In this document: positions 1-9,128 of the stretch, one piece after another
Position numbering within the stretch: position 1 is the stretch's first letter
How the letters are laid out: every line of letters starts with the position of its first letter
IMG/VR virus record: IMGVR_UViG_3300030329_005429
Span: 1 to 53,976 of that record
DNA length: 53,976 nt
Strand: one strand, 5' to 3'
Source: a virus
Notes under the pieces: generated by a model
Told to the model about the DNA's origin: nothing
Seen by the model: only the letters and a program-made list of their open reading frames with translations
Database searches by the model: none
Program-made: the position numbers and the translations under genes

Positions 1-98
1 ACTATCATTTATCCCATTTACCTTTTTTTGCAATGTTTTAAATTTCAAAACAGGAACATCCATTGTTACAACTGCTCCAGCAGGCAAAGATAGAGAGT
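1..98. repeat. Terminal direct repeat, left copy
   Basis: Bases 1-98 are identical to 53877-53974; base 99 then differs (g here, t at 53975). One open reading frame continues smoothly when position 1 is joined to 53876, so the repeat reflects a circular or terminally redundant genome of about 53,876 bp. The abrupt single mismatch close to the contig end looks like an assembly edge. Whether the real virion DNA has a terminal repeat cannot be told from this. Confidence 0.95.
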
Positions 99-258
99 GT
101 GCATTGATTGGGTCTGCTGTACTATTATTAAATTCAAAATATACTGCATTTGAAGGCTTGATTGTTATTTTTCCTACTCCAGGAGTAAGAGCTTGACCAG
201 AAGTACCCCCAGAAACTAAACTTATTTTTAATCTTTTATTAAATCCGATTTTTGACAT
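1..258 (-). CDS. Virion-associated hypothetical protein, 5' part (gene crosses the circle join)
   Basis: The start codon is at 258. The frame leaves the window at base 1 and continues at 53876 down to a TAA at 53808-53810, giving 108 aa in total. It begins MSKIGFNKRLKISLVSGG and ends with an acidic/hydrophobic GEVILIEH tail. It is Gly/Ser/Thr- and beta-strand-rich with no catalytic motif. It lies in the head-gene run between the capsid gene and the neck genes, so a small head decoration or head-to-tail structural role is inferred. The sequence shows no family I can name. An UUCG hairpin lies just upstream (280-301). Confidence 0.8.
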   Translation of the reverse strand, partial: MSKIGFNKRLKISLVSGGTSGQALTPGVGKITIKPSNAVYFEFNNSTADPINAHSLSLPAGAVVTMDVPVLKFKTLQKKVNGINDS

Positions 259-279
259 TTCTTACCTCACTTTATAATA

Positions 280-301
280 TTGGGAGGCCGAAGCCCCCCA
301 A
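280..301 (-). terminator. UUCG-capped hairpin between head genes
   Basis: Read on the minus strand, TTGGGGGGC-TTCG-GCCTCCCAA folds into a stem of eight pairs with one A-C mismatch, closed by a C(UUCG)G tetraloop. There is no strong T run after it, so it is more likely a partial terminator or an RNA 3'-end stabiliser than a full stop. It follows the capsid gene and its 210-aa neighbour, where many phages lower downstream expression relative to capsid. Confidence 0.6.
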
Positions 302-329
302 CATTCATTCATCACACCACATCCACAAA

Positions 330-962
330 TTAAGACGGGTCAGGCCTTGTTATTGTTATAGGGTTCTCTAAGGTATCATTAATAGCACCATACATATCCT
401 TAGGAAATCTAATGTAAGTAGACACATTATTATTCAAAGAAGCAATAGCATCATTTTGAATACTTGCTGTTACTCCATTACCACCCGAATCTGTAATAGT
501 AAGCTTTAATCTTAGTTTACTACCTGTTCTAACAATATCAGCAAACTTAGTGTCGCCAGCATCAATAGTTTGGGGAGTTGAACTTGCGCTCTCAGTCCCA
601 AAATCGACCCATTCTCCACCAGTTTGAGCTCCTGTCCCATCAAAAGTAGTATCTTTAGAATCAAAATATTGCCAAGTAGTTACAATCTGAGCGTCTCCTG
701 AAGCACCATATTTTAGGATACTTCCTACTATATCTTTGCCTTTTACAGCTAATGCAGTAGTAAAAAGTTCTAAGGTTTCTCCATTTCCAACATCTTCAGT
801 AACTTCTTGTATTATTTTGTCAGTACTGGCATTTACTTGATGCCATCCCTCTGCATCTATATCTGAAATTTCCCAGCCATCCATCATATCACGACTGATA
901 AATTTAGCAGAAGGGTCCTGCTGATTCCTAAAGTTTATTTTATTTTGACCGACATTCGCCAT
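330..962 (-). CDS. Putative head structural protein, 210 aa
   Basis: This 210-aa protein is encoded immediately after the major capsid gene (12-bp gap) and has a strong GGAGG ribosome site. The sequence is rich in D, T, G and N, with alternating hydrophobic residues suggesting a beta-sandwich, and has no enzyme motif. The position directly downstream of the capsid gene fits a head decoration, capsid-cementing or minor head protein. This is inference from location only, as I do not recognise the family. A hairpin follows the gene at 280-301. Confidence 0.75.
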   Translation of the reverse strand: MANVGQNKINFRNQQDPSAKFISRDMMDGWEISDIDAEGWHQVNASTDKIIQEVTEDVGNGETLELFTTALAVKGKDIVGSILKYGASGDAQIVTTWQYFDSKDTTFDGTGAQTGGEWVDFGTESASSTPQTIDAGDTKFADIVRTGSKLRLKLTITDSGGNGVTASIQNDAIASLNNNVSTYIRFPKDMYGAINDTLENPITITRPDPS

Positions 963-973
963 CGTCTACCTCC

Positions 974-2368
974 TTAAGACCACTTCATCACAGCGTGAGT
1001 TTCAGGTAATGAAATCTCTAACCCTGCTTCAGTGATTATTTGGTCTCTTCTTCCATCTTCGTCATTAGCTTGAATATTAGTTTCTACGAAGGTGTCACGA
1101 TTAACGCCATTTCCAACCAACGGTCTATATGCAACATTTTTCATATCTACACATACAGCATAATCTTCCCAAGGACCTCTTAATAAAGGCTCAGCAACAA
1201 AATGCAAGTTACCATAGATAGTATTTATCTTAGTTACATTGTGACCAAATTGGCCTGGAATATTAGCAACATCTAAACGATACTGTGAAGAACCCACAGA
1301 ATTGTTCATAAAACTACCAGAACCTAATTTATTTAGGTAAGTGATAACTTTTCTTGAAGCTAATACTAATTTATTACCAGAATTTCCACCTTCAGGTGCA
1401 AAATAATCTTCCATTGCATCTAAGAAAGCATCGTATCCTGACGAAGCGTATGACATATCGTATACTTTACCATTGACTTCAGTATAAGGAACAATACCAT
1501 GAGTATAACGAGCATTTCCACCTGTTTCACTAGTAGCACCAGTATCACCTTCAGTACTATGTCCAGCTACTCCTCGGCCAAATAAGAACCCTTGCTCTAG
1601 GTCCATTTTATGTTCCATAAGCTTTTCAGTCCATACTCTTTTATATTCATCAGCTTTTCCACGATAGACAGTAGCTCTAGCAGTATTTGAGAAAAGATTC
1701 ATTGCAGTTTTAAAAATCTGACAATATCCTTCTCTATCAAATAAAGCATCTTCCCATCCCTGAGGAGCAGTAGAGCCTTCAGCCCATGCTGTGCCAATTA
1801 CTTGACCAGCAGCGTTTGTTTGTATATCCTCAGTACCTGTCATATCCTTACCGACTACTATAATATCTTCACCAGCAATAGTTGTTGAGCTAGCACCATG
1901 AACTATCTCACCTTCAGTACCAGCTGAGCTACCAATCTTTGCTGAAGCTTTTATTTTTACTACTACAACACCTTCACTTGTTTTAATTGCTAATGTTTGA
2001 CCACCTACAATAAAATTACAAGGTTGGCTTGCCTCTGTTATACCTTGTGAATTATAACCACATGATAAAACGAGGTCATTGTTTGAGCCAAATGCTGCAC
2101 CTGCGGTTTTACCTAGGTCGTCCAAATTAGTATCTACATTAAAATTCCTTCTTTGCCATTGATGTCTCTGTTCCATAAATTTGAATACAGGGTCATTAGT
2201 AGGCTTTTTAGCAACTTTAGAAAGGTAAACAAAAAATGGAGATTGTTGCGGAGCTAACTCAGCTACCCTCTCTCCGAAGTTAAAAGTTCTTCGGTTATTA
2301 TCAATGCTTATCCCTTGAACACCAGTGCCAAAAGAAGGATTAAATTTATCTTGACTTGTTGTTGCCAT
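974..2368 (-). CDS. Major capsid protein
   Basis: This 464-aa protein follows portal and scaffold genes in the usual head-gene order. Its N-terminal region contains a stretch around residues 28-62 (FNFGERVAELAPQQSPFFVYL) typical of HK97-fold phage capsid proteins, where the helical N-arm leads into the shell. The middle (about 100-190) is Gly/Ala/Thr-rich and may be an inserted surface domain. The C-terminal half holds the longer conserved helices. The length is usual for a podovirus capsid with an insertion, and the AGGAG site 8 bases before ATG supports the start. The call rests on gene order and composition, as no homology search was possible. Confidence 0.85.
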   Translation of the reverse strand: MATTSQDKFNPSFGTGVQGISIDNNRRTFNFGERVAELAPQQSPFFVYLSKVAKKPTNDPVFKFMEQRHQWQRRNFNVDTNLDDLGKTAGAAFGSNNDLVLSCGYNSQGITEASQPCNFIVGGQTLAIKTSEGVVVVKIKASAKIGSSAGTEGEIVHGASSTTIAGEDIIVVGKDMTGTEDIQTNAAGQVIGTAWAEGSTAPQGWEDALFDREGYCQIFKTAMNLFSNTARATVYRGKADEYKRVWTEKLMEHKMDLEQGFLFGRGVAGHSTEGDTGATSETGGNARYTHGIVPYTEVNGKVYDMSYASSGYDAFLDAMEDYFAPEGGNSGNKLVLASRKVITYLNKLGSGSFMNNSVGSSQYRLDVANIPGQFGHNVTKINTIYGNLHFVAEPLLRGPWEDYAVCVDMKNVAYRPLVGNGVNRDTFVETNIQANDEDGRRDQIITEAGLEISLPETHAVMKWS

Positions 2369-2395
2369 TTCAATTTCTCCTATCTATTTTTTTTA

Positions 2396-3367
2396 TTAAC
2401 TCCAAGGATTCTTGGAATTGTAATCGCTAACTAAATCGTCCATTATACTATCAGAATCAGTTCTTTGCTGTGGTGCAGCAGCTGCAGGCATAACCCCCAT
2501 TGAATTAGGGATTTGCTGAGCAGCTTGTGTTTGCTGAAATTGAGGAGAAGGTTCAGCTACAGGAGCTTGTCCTGGTGACTGATTTATCCCTTTTTTCATT
2601 AAAAACAATTGCCACAAATTATCCATAGATACAGACTCAGGAGCAGACATTTCCTTAACAAATTCAGCGGCTAGATTTTCATCAGCTCCGAAATTTGCAA
2701 CAGCATATTTTTGGATTTCACTAGCTTGTTGAGCTTGAGATGCTTGCTGTATTCTAGCTTGTTCAGCATTAGCTTCTCTTTCTCTTTGAGCTTTAAAGCT
2801 TTCCTCTATCTTTGCTGTTTGATACTGAGTGAATAATCTATTATATTCATCAGTCTTATCTCTCCATTCATCCATTTCATCCATATATCTAGCAGAGTCA
2901 CTAGTTGTATCTGATATGGCTTCTTCACGACTAAAATTGCGAGGTCTTTCTGGCTTAACAGGAGCTTCTGGAAAGTCTTCTTTTATAACTTCTTCAGGTT
3001 GCCCTTGATTATTCATAATTCCTTGCTCGACATTTTGAATCACATAAGGATTAGCTTTTATATAGTCCACAAGTGGAGCTATTTGTTCGTATTCCTTTAA
3101 TTGATTATTTGCCTTAGCCGCTTGAGATTGCCAATACTCATAACGAACCTCGTCATTATTTTTAGGAGGTGTTGCCTCCTGCCCTGGTTGAGGCTCTGCA
3201 ACTTGAGAGGGTGTTCCTTCTGGAGTCGGAGCAGTAGGCTTAAAAGCATCTGCTGGTGACATAGAAGGAGCCTCTTGCTGAGGTGTCTCAACATCTTGGC
3301 TTACTGGGTTTTCAAATACTTGGTCAACTACTGAGCCATTATTTTGGGTATCAATATTTTGTTCCAC
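2396..3367 (-). CDS. Putative scaffolding protein
   Basis: This 323-aa protein lies between portal and capsid genes, the standard place for the internal scaffold. It starts with GTG (3365-3367) after GGGAG. The N-terminal 90 residues are rich in P, Q, E and T and look disordered. A long helical, charged and Q-rich stretch with coiled-coil character spans about residues 90-230, and a Q/A/P-rich tail ends in a short charged segment (DLVSDYNSKNPWS) that could bind capsid. Low complexity, acidity and location all fit a scaffold. No protease motif is visible here, so removal or cleavage of the scaffold is not explained. Confidence 0.75.
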   Translation of the reverse strand: MEQNIDTQNNGSVVDQVFENPVSQDVETPQQEAPSMSPADAFKPTAPTPEGTPSQVAEPQPGQEATPPKNNDEVRYEYWQSQAAKANNQLKEYEQIAPLVDYIKANPYVIQNVEQGIMNNQGQPEEVIKEDFPEAPVKPERPRNFSREEAISDTTSDSARYMDEMDEWRDKTDEYNRLFTQYQTAKIEESFKAQREREANAEQARIQQASQAQQASEIQKYAVANFGADENLAAEFVKEMSAPESVSMDNLWQLFLMKKGINQSPGQAPVAEPSPQFQQTQAAQQIPNSMGVMPAAAAPQQRTDSDSIMDDLVSDYNSKNPWS

Positions 3368-3381
3368 TTTTGTTTACTCCC

Positions 3382-5457
3382 TTACTTTTTAGGACTGCTC
3401 TTTTTAGAGGTTGAGTCCTTTTTGCTTTCTTGTATCTCTTTAGAAATACTACCAATGGCATCATTTAACCTTTTTTCAAAGACAGTGCCTGAGGCCTGTG
3501 CTTTGTTTTTTACTTGGTCTAAATTAGCCTTAAATTTCTCAACTTCAACCTTCTTACGCAAATTGACAGATTCTCTGTCCCTCGTTTGAAGGTCTCCCCT
3601 GAGCTTTTTCAATTCTTCTTGTTGTTGCTTTATCTGATTTTCCATTTTAGATATAATATCCGTTCTCTGCATAACACCTTCCATATCGAAAACCTCTGTT
3701 TTCTTTAGAACTTCTTGTCTATCTATAATTCCATTCTTATAAGCATCTGTATATAATTCTAATTGAGCATATCTATTTGAAGGTAATGTAGAACCAGTAA
3801 CAACTGTTATGTCATACTTACCAACAGAGATATCATTGAATACTTTTATCTCTCCAGTTTTTTCATCATACAATCTTTTATTTATAACATATTCACTCAT
3901 TGAATTATTAGGATTCGTAATCCTCATAACCTTTTCGGTTTTATACAATTGCTGCATTAAAGGAATAGCTACCATAGCCATCCTCTCTAAACCAGCTTCA
4001 ATATCTGCTTGTTTGGATTTGATTTTTCTTTGTCCAAATTCATCTATAGCAATAGTGGCTTTATATGTCTGAGGAGCTGCTCCAGAATTACCCATCATTA
4101 ATTCATATAACCCAAGTTGATGGTCTATATCAGCCTTAGCATCTGCTTCATTCTTATATAATTCGTTAGGAAGAGGTGTGGGTTGAACTGTTACAGGTTG
4201 TCCTTCTGAAAAGTCTATAGCAATTCCAACACCTGGCTGCGCCCATTTCTCTTCAAATTCTTTCATATCAACAGAACCCTCAGGAATAAGAACCTTTGCA
4301 TTCGTTGATGTTGTAGCATGTGCAATTACTAGTGACCTTATTTTATTTATATATTCTTGCAGCCCTTTAACCAATCTAACATCACTCATAGGATAAGGAG
4401 TTCTTGTATGTAAGTTCATAAATGGAATTATAGGGTAATGCTCTACAGGCAATTCTCTTGAATATAAATATTTATCACCCATAATAACGCATTGTATTAC
4501 CCTAGGAATCCTTACTTGGACAACCTCTATTAATTGTTTTTGAAGTAACTCTCCCATATTTGACTCTTGAACCATCATACCTCTAGAAGTCATTTTCTGA
4601 ACTATTTCTTCTTCGAGGACTGGTTTATCATTCATCATCCAAACAGGTCTATTCATATAAGATTCAAACTGTTTGTCACTAAATATATACTCTTTACCAG
4701 AAAACTTTTCGAATACTCTAAACTTATCTACAATCTCTTTGTAATATCTTTCATATCCTCTTATATAATCAGTAGATTCCCTGGTTTCGATTTCTTCTGG
4801 GAAAGCTGTTTCGCCATCATCTGCTCTATCAGTAGTAGGTCTGTCAGATAATTGTGAAGATGATGCATTTTGAATGGCTTTTTCGTACATTGGATGCATT
4901 TTCTTAGCTTGTTCTCTCGTAAAGAGTCTAGATATTATAATATTCTCAGCATCATCAAACATTCTATTTCTAGAATTTGGGTCGATATATACATCTAGTG
5001 GGTCTATATCCTTTATACAAACCTCACCCTTACCATCGTCCATTATAGGACTTTGATAGACTAATCCATACCCAACTCCACATACATAATAATCATCTAC
5101 TATTTGTCTCAAAACAGTAGTTCCTTCAGAAATATGCCATATATATTCAAGCATACCATTAAATACTTGAGCCACTTTATTATCAGAGTCTTCTCTAGGA
5201 GACACTCTAAAGCCAGGTTTATTTGCAGTCAACAAGGCTTTTGCTGTTTCAACAGCAGGATGCACTCTATTAACAACAATTGGAGCTTGTCCCCTAGATT
5301 CCAATGTATTTCTTTGTTCAGTCGTCCATTGCTTGCCTAATCTAAATTCTTGGTCTTCTTGGGCGTGTTCAGCCCAGACTCTTCTCTTTTCGGAATATTC
5401 GTCAAAAAGTCGGTGGGTTTCGTCTACTTTTTTCTTGTTATTATTATACTTCGCCAT
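3382..5457 (-). CDS. Portal protein, P22-like
   Basis: This 691-aa protein would form the dodecameric ring at the capsid vertex through which DNA enters and leaves. Its length matches the long portals of P22-like podoviruses rather than the 400-550 aa portals of most siphoviruses. It carries the expected pattern: a polar N-terminus, GKQWTTEQ and VNRVHPAVETAKALL near residues 40-90, IDPLDVYIDP near 155, and a long helical C-terminal segment (about 600-691) rich in K, E and Q that could be the barrel. It sits directly downstream of the large terminase gene. No clear ribosome site is seen, so translation may depend on the upstream gene. Confidence 0.9.
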   Translation of the reverse strand: MAKYNNNKKKVDETHRLFDEYSEKRRVWAEHAQEDQEFRLGKQWTTEQRNTLESRGQAPIVVNRVHPAVETAKALLTANKPGFRVSPREDSDNKVAQVFNGMLEYIWHISEGTTVLRQIVDDYYVCGVGYGLVYQSPIMDDGKGEVCIKDIDPLDVYIDPNSRNRMFDDAENIIISRLFTREQAKKMHPMYEKAIQNASSSQLSDRPTTDRADDGETAFPEEIETRESTDYIRGYERYYKEIVDKFRVFEKFSGKEYIFSDKQFESYMNRPVWMMNDKPVLEEEIVQKMTSRGMMVQESNMGELLQKQLIEVVQVRIPRVIQCVIMGDKYLYSRELPVEHYPIIPFMNLHTRTPYPMSDVRLVKGLQEYINKIRSLVIAHATTSTNAKVLIPEGSVDMKEFEEKWAQPGVGIAIDFSEGQPVTVQPTPLPNELYKNEADAKADIDHQLGLYELMMGNSGAAPQTYKATIAIDEFGQRKIKSKQADIEAGLERMAMVAIPLMQQLYKTEKVMRITNPNNSMSEYVINKRLYDEKTGEIKVFNDISVGKYDITVVTGSTLPSNRYAQLELYTDAYKNGIIDRQEVLKKTEVFDMEGVMQRTDIISKMENQIKQQQEELKKLRGDLQTRDRESVNLRKKVEVEKFKANLDQVKNKAQASGTVFEKRLNDAIGSISKEIQESKKDSTSKKSSPKK

Positions 5458-5482
5458 ATTTGGTGGATAATATACAACAGAA

Positions 5483-6973
5483 TTACATTGTCATCCAATC
5501 AAGTTTTTTAATTTTCTTCTTTATTTTATTTCCTAAATCTATAAAGTGTTTTTTTCTACAAGGATGATGATTTTCTAAAGCTGTCCAAATAGCATCCATA
5601 ATATCGTCATTCTTACCTCTTGGATAAGATAAAAACTCTTCTTGAGCAATTACATCTTCTTTCCTAAAAAAGAACTCTCCTTTAGCAAACATAGGCACTA
5701 ATGATATCAATCTTTCTGATTTACGAGTCCTTGGTTTCACTCCCTTTTCTAAACCAGGTATAAATAGATTTTGTTCATTCATTGCCTTTCTAACAGCGCT
5801 TCTTAAAGCCTCTTGATACGCTACGGTCTCTATTCTTACTCTTCTAGGTTTGAATTTTTTATATATTTCAATAATTTTATCTGGTTGAATTGCTGGGTCT
5901 ATCCTTTTTCTAAATATATCTACGACATATTTATTATTATCGCTATCTACCCCAATAGTAGCTATTACAAAGAAGTCAGCTCTTATAGATAAAGATGATG
6001 CGGGGTCAATTCCGCAATAAATATCTATCGGAATTTTATCCCCATTCTTTTTTTCCAAAAAATTTTGTCCATTTTCCCTTTTGTATATCATATCATAAGT
6101 TTTGATATACACAGGTTTGAACGGAGCATCATCTGGTGCCTGAGCTACATTCATATATTCCTGATAGAATCCTGTTAAATTACCGACTGAAGCATATTCC
6201 TGTTTTATTGACTCAACTCTACTTAATGGAAATCTTTCAGGCCATATAGGGTTCCCTTCTTCATCTATTATAGAAAACCATAGAGTATGCCAAGCTGGGG
6301 AATCTTTAGCCCAATATAAAAAGCAGTCTTCTGATATTACAGTTCCTATCATTATAATCCTACCATCATCTGATAAAGAGGGTATAACAGCCTCTGTCAT
6401 CCAATCTCTATTCTTCTTCCTAGCTTCAAAGGTCAATGCATTATGCTCTGATTCAAAATCATCTACAATAATATGAGTGGGACGAGTATCTCCCTCAATA
6501 AAACCCCTAACTCTCTGTCCTGTACCAACAGCAACTATCCTGGTTCCATTTGACAATACAACATCAGTTGTTGTCCATCTCCTGGCAGTTGTTGGGCCCA
6601 TATCACCAAATATACGCTTGAAATTAGAAGAATATGTTAGATGGTATTTTATACGAGATAGAAAGTTTATAGACTGAGCTTGAGACTCAGATATAATTAC
6701 TATAAATTTATCCTCTTTAGCTGTTTTAAAAGCAGCTTGAAATAATGGCAATACAAGAGTTGATACTGTTGATTTAGCAGACCCCCTAGGAGCTGCTACT
6801 AAGACTCTTTTCTTATTGTCATTAACCAATGCTTTATAGATATGACTATGAAATGGAGGTGTAGCCTTTTGAAATGCAGAAGGAAAACAAATCTTACCAA
6901 ATAATGCCATATTTTTCTTTAATTTACGGAGAGTGCGCATTTTTGCGTAATTAGCTTCGTAATTAATACTCAT
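5483..6973 (-). CDS. terL: Terminase large subunit
   Basis: This 496-aa protein is the DNA-packaging motor. ATPase domain: Walker A AAPRGSAKST near residues 60-69, Walker B IIVDDFE near 168-174, and coupling motif IMIGTV near 207-212. C-terminal RNase H-like nuclease domain: acidic residues in GIDPASS (D323), RIETVAYQ (E382) and DDIMDAIW (D456/D457/D460). All active-site motifs are intact, so it should cut and package DNA. It is followed by the portal gene and preceded by a putative small subunit. A search with this protein would be the best way to place the phage and predict its packaging type. Confidence 0.96.
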   Translation of the reverse strand: MSINYEANYAKMRTLRKLKKNMALFGKICFPSAFQKATPPFHSHIYKALVNDNKKRVLVAAPRGSAKSTVSTLVLPLFQAAFKTAKEDKFIVIISESQAQSINFLSRIKYHLTYSSNFKRIFGDMGPTTARRWTTTDVVLSNGTRIVAVGTGQRVRGFIEGDTRPTHIIVDDFESEHNALTFEARKKNRDWMTEAVIPSLSDDGRIIMIGTVISEDCFLYWAKDSPAWHTLWFSIIDEEGNPIWPERFPLSRVESIKQEYASVGNLTGFYQEYMNVAQAPDDAPFKPVYIKTYDMIYKRENGQNFLEKKNGDKIPIDIYCGIDPASSLSIRADFFVIATIGVDSDNNKYVVDIFRKRIDPAIQPDKIIEIYKKFKPRRVRIETVAYQEALRSAVRKAMNEQNLFIPGLEKGVKPRTRKSERLISLVPMFAKGEFFFRKEDVIAQEEFLSYPRGKNDDIMDAIWTALENHHPCRKKHFIDLGNKIKKKIKKLDWMTM

Positions 6974-7008
6974 ATTCTACCCAATCCTTATGTTTGTATT
7001 TCTTAGGC

Positions 7009-7821
7009 TTAGCTCGCTTCGGCTTCTTTAGCTTCTTCGAGCTCTTTTGATATTTGACTCGCTGATATCCCATGCACCTCTTTTGTTTGAGTTATATTCA
7101 ATCTTCTTTCTTCTTCTTCTAAAGATTCTAGCATTTTATGAGTTTCTGACGCTTCGATTGACTCAGTAGTCTTAATAGTCGATTTATCCTTCATACCATG
7201 CATCTCTTGAAGATTATCTACTGCTTTTAGCATATTAGATACATCCTTCTTGTCTTCTGCTATGGTAATAGCCTTTTTTAAAAGCTCCATAGTAAAGTCT
7301 TCAGTCATATCATGCTTTTGAAGTAGTTTTTGCTGTTCCTCTCTTACCATGTCAGTAAATACCTCCGATTTCATCCATCTTTTATATTTCCTTTTATTTG
7401 AATCATTTATATCTTCACCGTGAACTAAATTAATAGCTTGTTCCATCTTTACCCTATTAGAACCCTTGGCTTGAGCATATACCATAGCCATATCCCCTAA
7501 TAGCTGCTTCTTATGAACCTTTAGCCAGGGTTTTCCAGAGAATGTATATTTAGACTCTCTATTTTCAGCTAATAATTTAAAACTTTTATTTACATCTTTA
7601 CAAATGCAGTATCCCCAAGGGAATCTAAAATAAGTGGAACCATTCTTGTATGATGTGCGTTTAATGAGTTTTGATACTATATTATCATCGGATACAGCAT
7701 AATCACCTGAATTAGCTTCTCTCCAGTATTTAAAGTCAATCTTCTCGTCTTGAGCTTCTTCTGATGTTAAAATATTATAGGTTACAGGATTATCCCTGTG
7801 ATTAATTGTTATAGTATACAT
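7009..7821 (-). CDS. Putative terminase small subunit
   Basis: This 270-aa protein is encoded directly before the large terminase gene and translationally coupled to the metalloprotease gene (TAATG overlap at 7821). The N-terminal 95 residues include aromatic- and basic-rich strands. Residues about 100-220 are helical and charged (MKSEVFTDMVREEQQKLL, LLKKAITIAEDKKD), resembling the oligomerisation helices of small terminases, and the tail is an acidic coiled coil. No classical helix-turn-helix is obvious. The role of DNA recognition for packaging is inferred mainly from position, and it could instead be another head-assembly factor. Confidence 0.55.
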   Translation of the reverse strand: MYTITINHRDNPVTYNILTSEEAQDEKIDFKYWREANSGDYAVSDDNIVSKLIKRTSYKNGSTYFRFPWGYCICKDVNKSFKLLAENRESKYTFSGKPWLKVHKKQLLGDMAMVYAQAKGSNRVKMEQAINLVHGEDINDSNKRKYKRWMKSEVFTDMVREEQQKLLQKHDMTEDFTMELLKKAITIAEDKKDVSNMLKAVDNLQEMHGMKDKSTIKTTESIEASETHKMLESLEEEERRLNITQTKEVHGISASQISKELEEAKEAEAS

Positions 7822-8690
7822 TAAAGGTCTGAAGAATAAAGCCTATCATCCCATGTGAATGTTTTTTGATTATCCGCCCTTGCCTTGGCGTATGCAGACC
7901 TAAAATCAGCTGCTTTATTGGATAGTTTGTCGTATACCTGGTAATCTCCTTGCGCTAAATCTGCATAGGGAGCTTCAGAATATGTACCGCCACCCTCTAA
8001 AGGGACATTACCCGTAGTCAGCCTTCTCTTTTGTATAGGAGTCAAAGCTTTTTCAAACGCCTCACCCAACATATCAAACTGATGTTCTCCATAATGAGGG
8101 TCGTAACCAGCCTCATCCCATAACTCTCTTTTATTAGCTTTTTGGAAAGGCCTAACCCCATGCTTAGAAAATGAAGGTAACCAACCTTTTAAGAATCTAT
8201 CAGCTTTTTGGTATAAATTTAAATCAGGTATCTTGCCACCCTCTTCGCCTAGAGCATGACCACCAGGTCTATGGCCTGCGAAACCATGTCCAAACTCATG
8301 TCCTACTGTTTCTGGCCAAGATTCATAGCTTTTTGGGTTTAATACCATAACATCCCTGTCTCCACCACTCAATCTACCTTGAGTATAGCTACCACCTGCG
8401 TCTCCACCTAAATGTTGATGCTGTATATTCTGAACTCTACCTTCTACACCACCTCTACCAACAAAATCACTATAATCACCTATATCAGAGCTGGAAACAC
8501 CCTTGCTCTTAGCAAATTCCCTTATTGGAGATGCGCCTGTATTATATAAAGCCTCCATAAACCACGGAGCTATCTGCTTATAATCACCAACAGCCTCTCC
8601 ATGGCTATGAGTAGAATGATTATGCCCATGTTCATCTTGAACATCTTCATTCATATACTTTTTTTGGATATCATAGATATTATTTGACAT
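7821..8690 (-). CDS. Zinc metalloprotease-like protein (HExxH)
   Basis: This 289-aa protein has HEFGHGFAGH at residues 131-140, the zincin motif HExxH followed by another His. E210 in DMLGEAFEKAL is a possible third ligand or structural Glu. The N-terminus is His-rich (HGHNHSTHSHGE, about 21-32), which could hold or buffer metal. No signal peptide is seen, so it should act in the cytoplasm or inside the virion. It lies just before the terminase genes. It may process a virion protein or act on the host. Metzincins need Gly at the eighth motif position, but here it is Ala, so subfamily assignment is open. Confidence 0.7.
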   Translation of the reverse strand: MSNNIYDIQKKYMNEDVQDEHGHNHSTHSHGEAVGDYKQIAPWFMEALYNTGASPIREFAKSKGVSSSDIGDYSDFVGRGGVEGRVQNIQHQHLGGDAGGSYTQGRLSGGDRDVMVLNPKSYESWPETVGHEFGHGFAGHRPGGHALGEEGGKIPDLNLYQKADRFLKGWLPSFSKHGVRPFQKANKRELWDEAGYDPHYGEHQFDMLGEAFEKALTPIQKRRLTTGNVPLEGGGTYSEAPYADLAQGDYQVYDKLSNKAADFRSAYAKARADNQKTFTWDDRLYSSDL

Positions 8691-8700
8691 AATTATAAAT

Positions 8701-8775
8701 TACAGCAACTGCTAATAGCAACCAGCTAACTCTGAATCCTGTTTTTATAATCAAGTGTATAGTGCAACTGCTGTA
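8701..8775 (-). other. Closed-stem RNA-like element between two late genes
   Basis: The 117-bp space between the 84-aa gene and the metalloprotease gene is non-coding. TACAGCA (8701-8707) pairs with TGCTGTA (8769-8775), followed inward by an AC/AC internal loop and TGC/GCA, giving a 75-nt closed element. Its size and design match the structured elements of the early region. Strand is assigned from the surrounding transcription unit. It may control readthrough to the metalloprotease and terminase genes. Confidence 0.4.
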
Positions 8776-8806
8776 TTGGAAATTTATTATAGGTTACCCC
8801 TAAAAA

Positions 8807-9061
8807 TCAAGTCTTTTTTGAAGAAATAATATATGAAGCATTACTTTCCTCGCTTGTAAAGCTCGTCATTCTCTTATTACCAGGATATTCTTTAAAGATA
8901 CCACCCTCCTCAACTACTATAATACGCATCCCATCAGAATCTTCTGTAATAGGGTACTTTTTACCCATTAAAACTAGGCTTTTATTGTCGTATATAGCCT
9001 TATGACCCATTTTCAATACTTCGGATAATTTTCCAAATTTAGAAATTTTCAATTCTGTCAT
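8807..9061 (-). CDS. Small hypothetical protein, first gene of the leftward unit
   Basis: This 84-aa protein starts at the ATG at 9061, which has AGGGGGG at good spacing; an in-frame ATG 18 bases upstream (9079) lacks such a site. It contains KKYPITEDSDGMRII near the middle. The same pattern (hydrophobic, P, DSDG, [LM], [KR], II) occurs in the early protein at 10141-10413, so the two are probably distant paralogues on opposite strands. No DNA-binding motif is evident. As the first gene of the late unit it could be regulatory, but nothing in the sequence proves that. Confidence 0.7.
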   Translation of the reverse strand: MTELKISKFGKLSEVLKMGHKAIYDNKSLVLMGKKYPITEDSDGMRIIVVEEGGIFKEYPGNKRMTSFTSEESNASYIISSKKT

Positions 9062-9128
9062 AATAGGCCCCCCTTTCATACCATAATTTACGAAGAATTA
9101 GGTTGAAAAACCCGATTTTAAAAAATTG

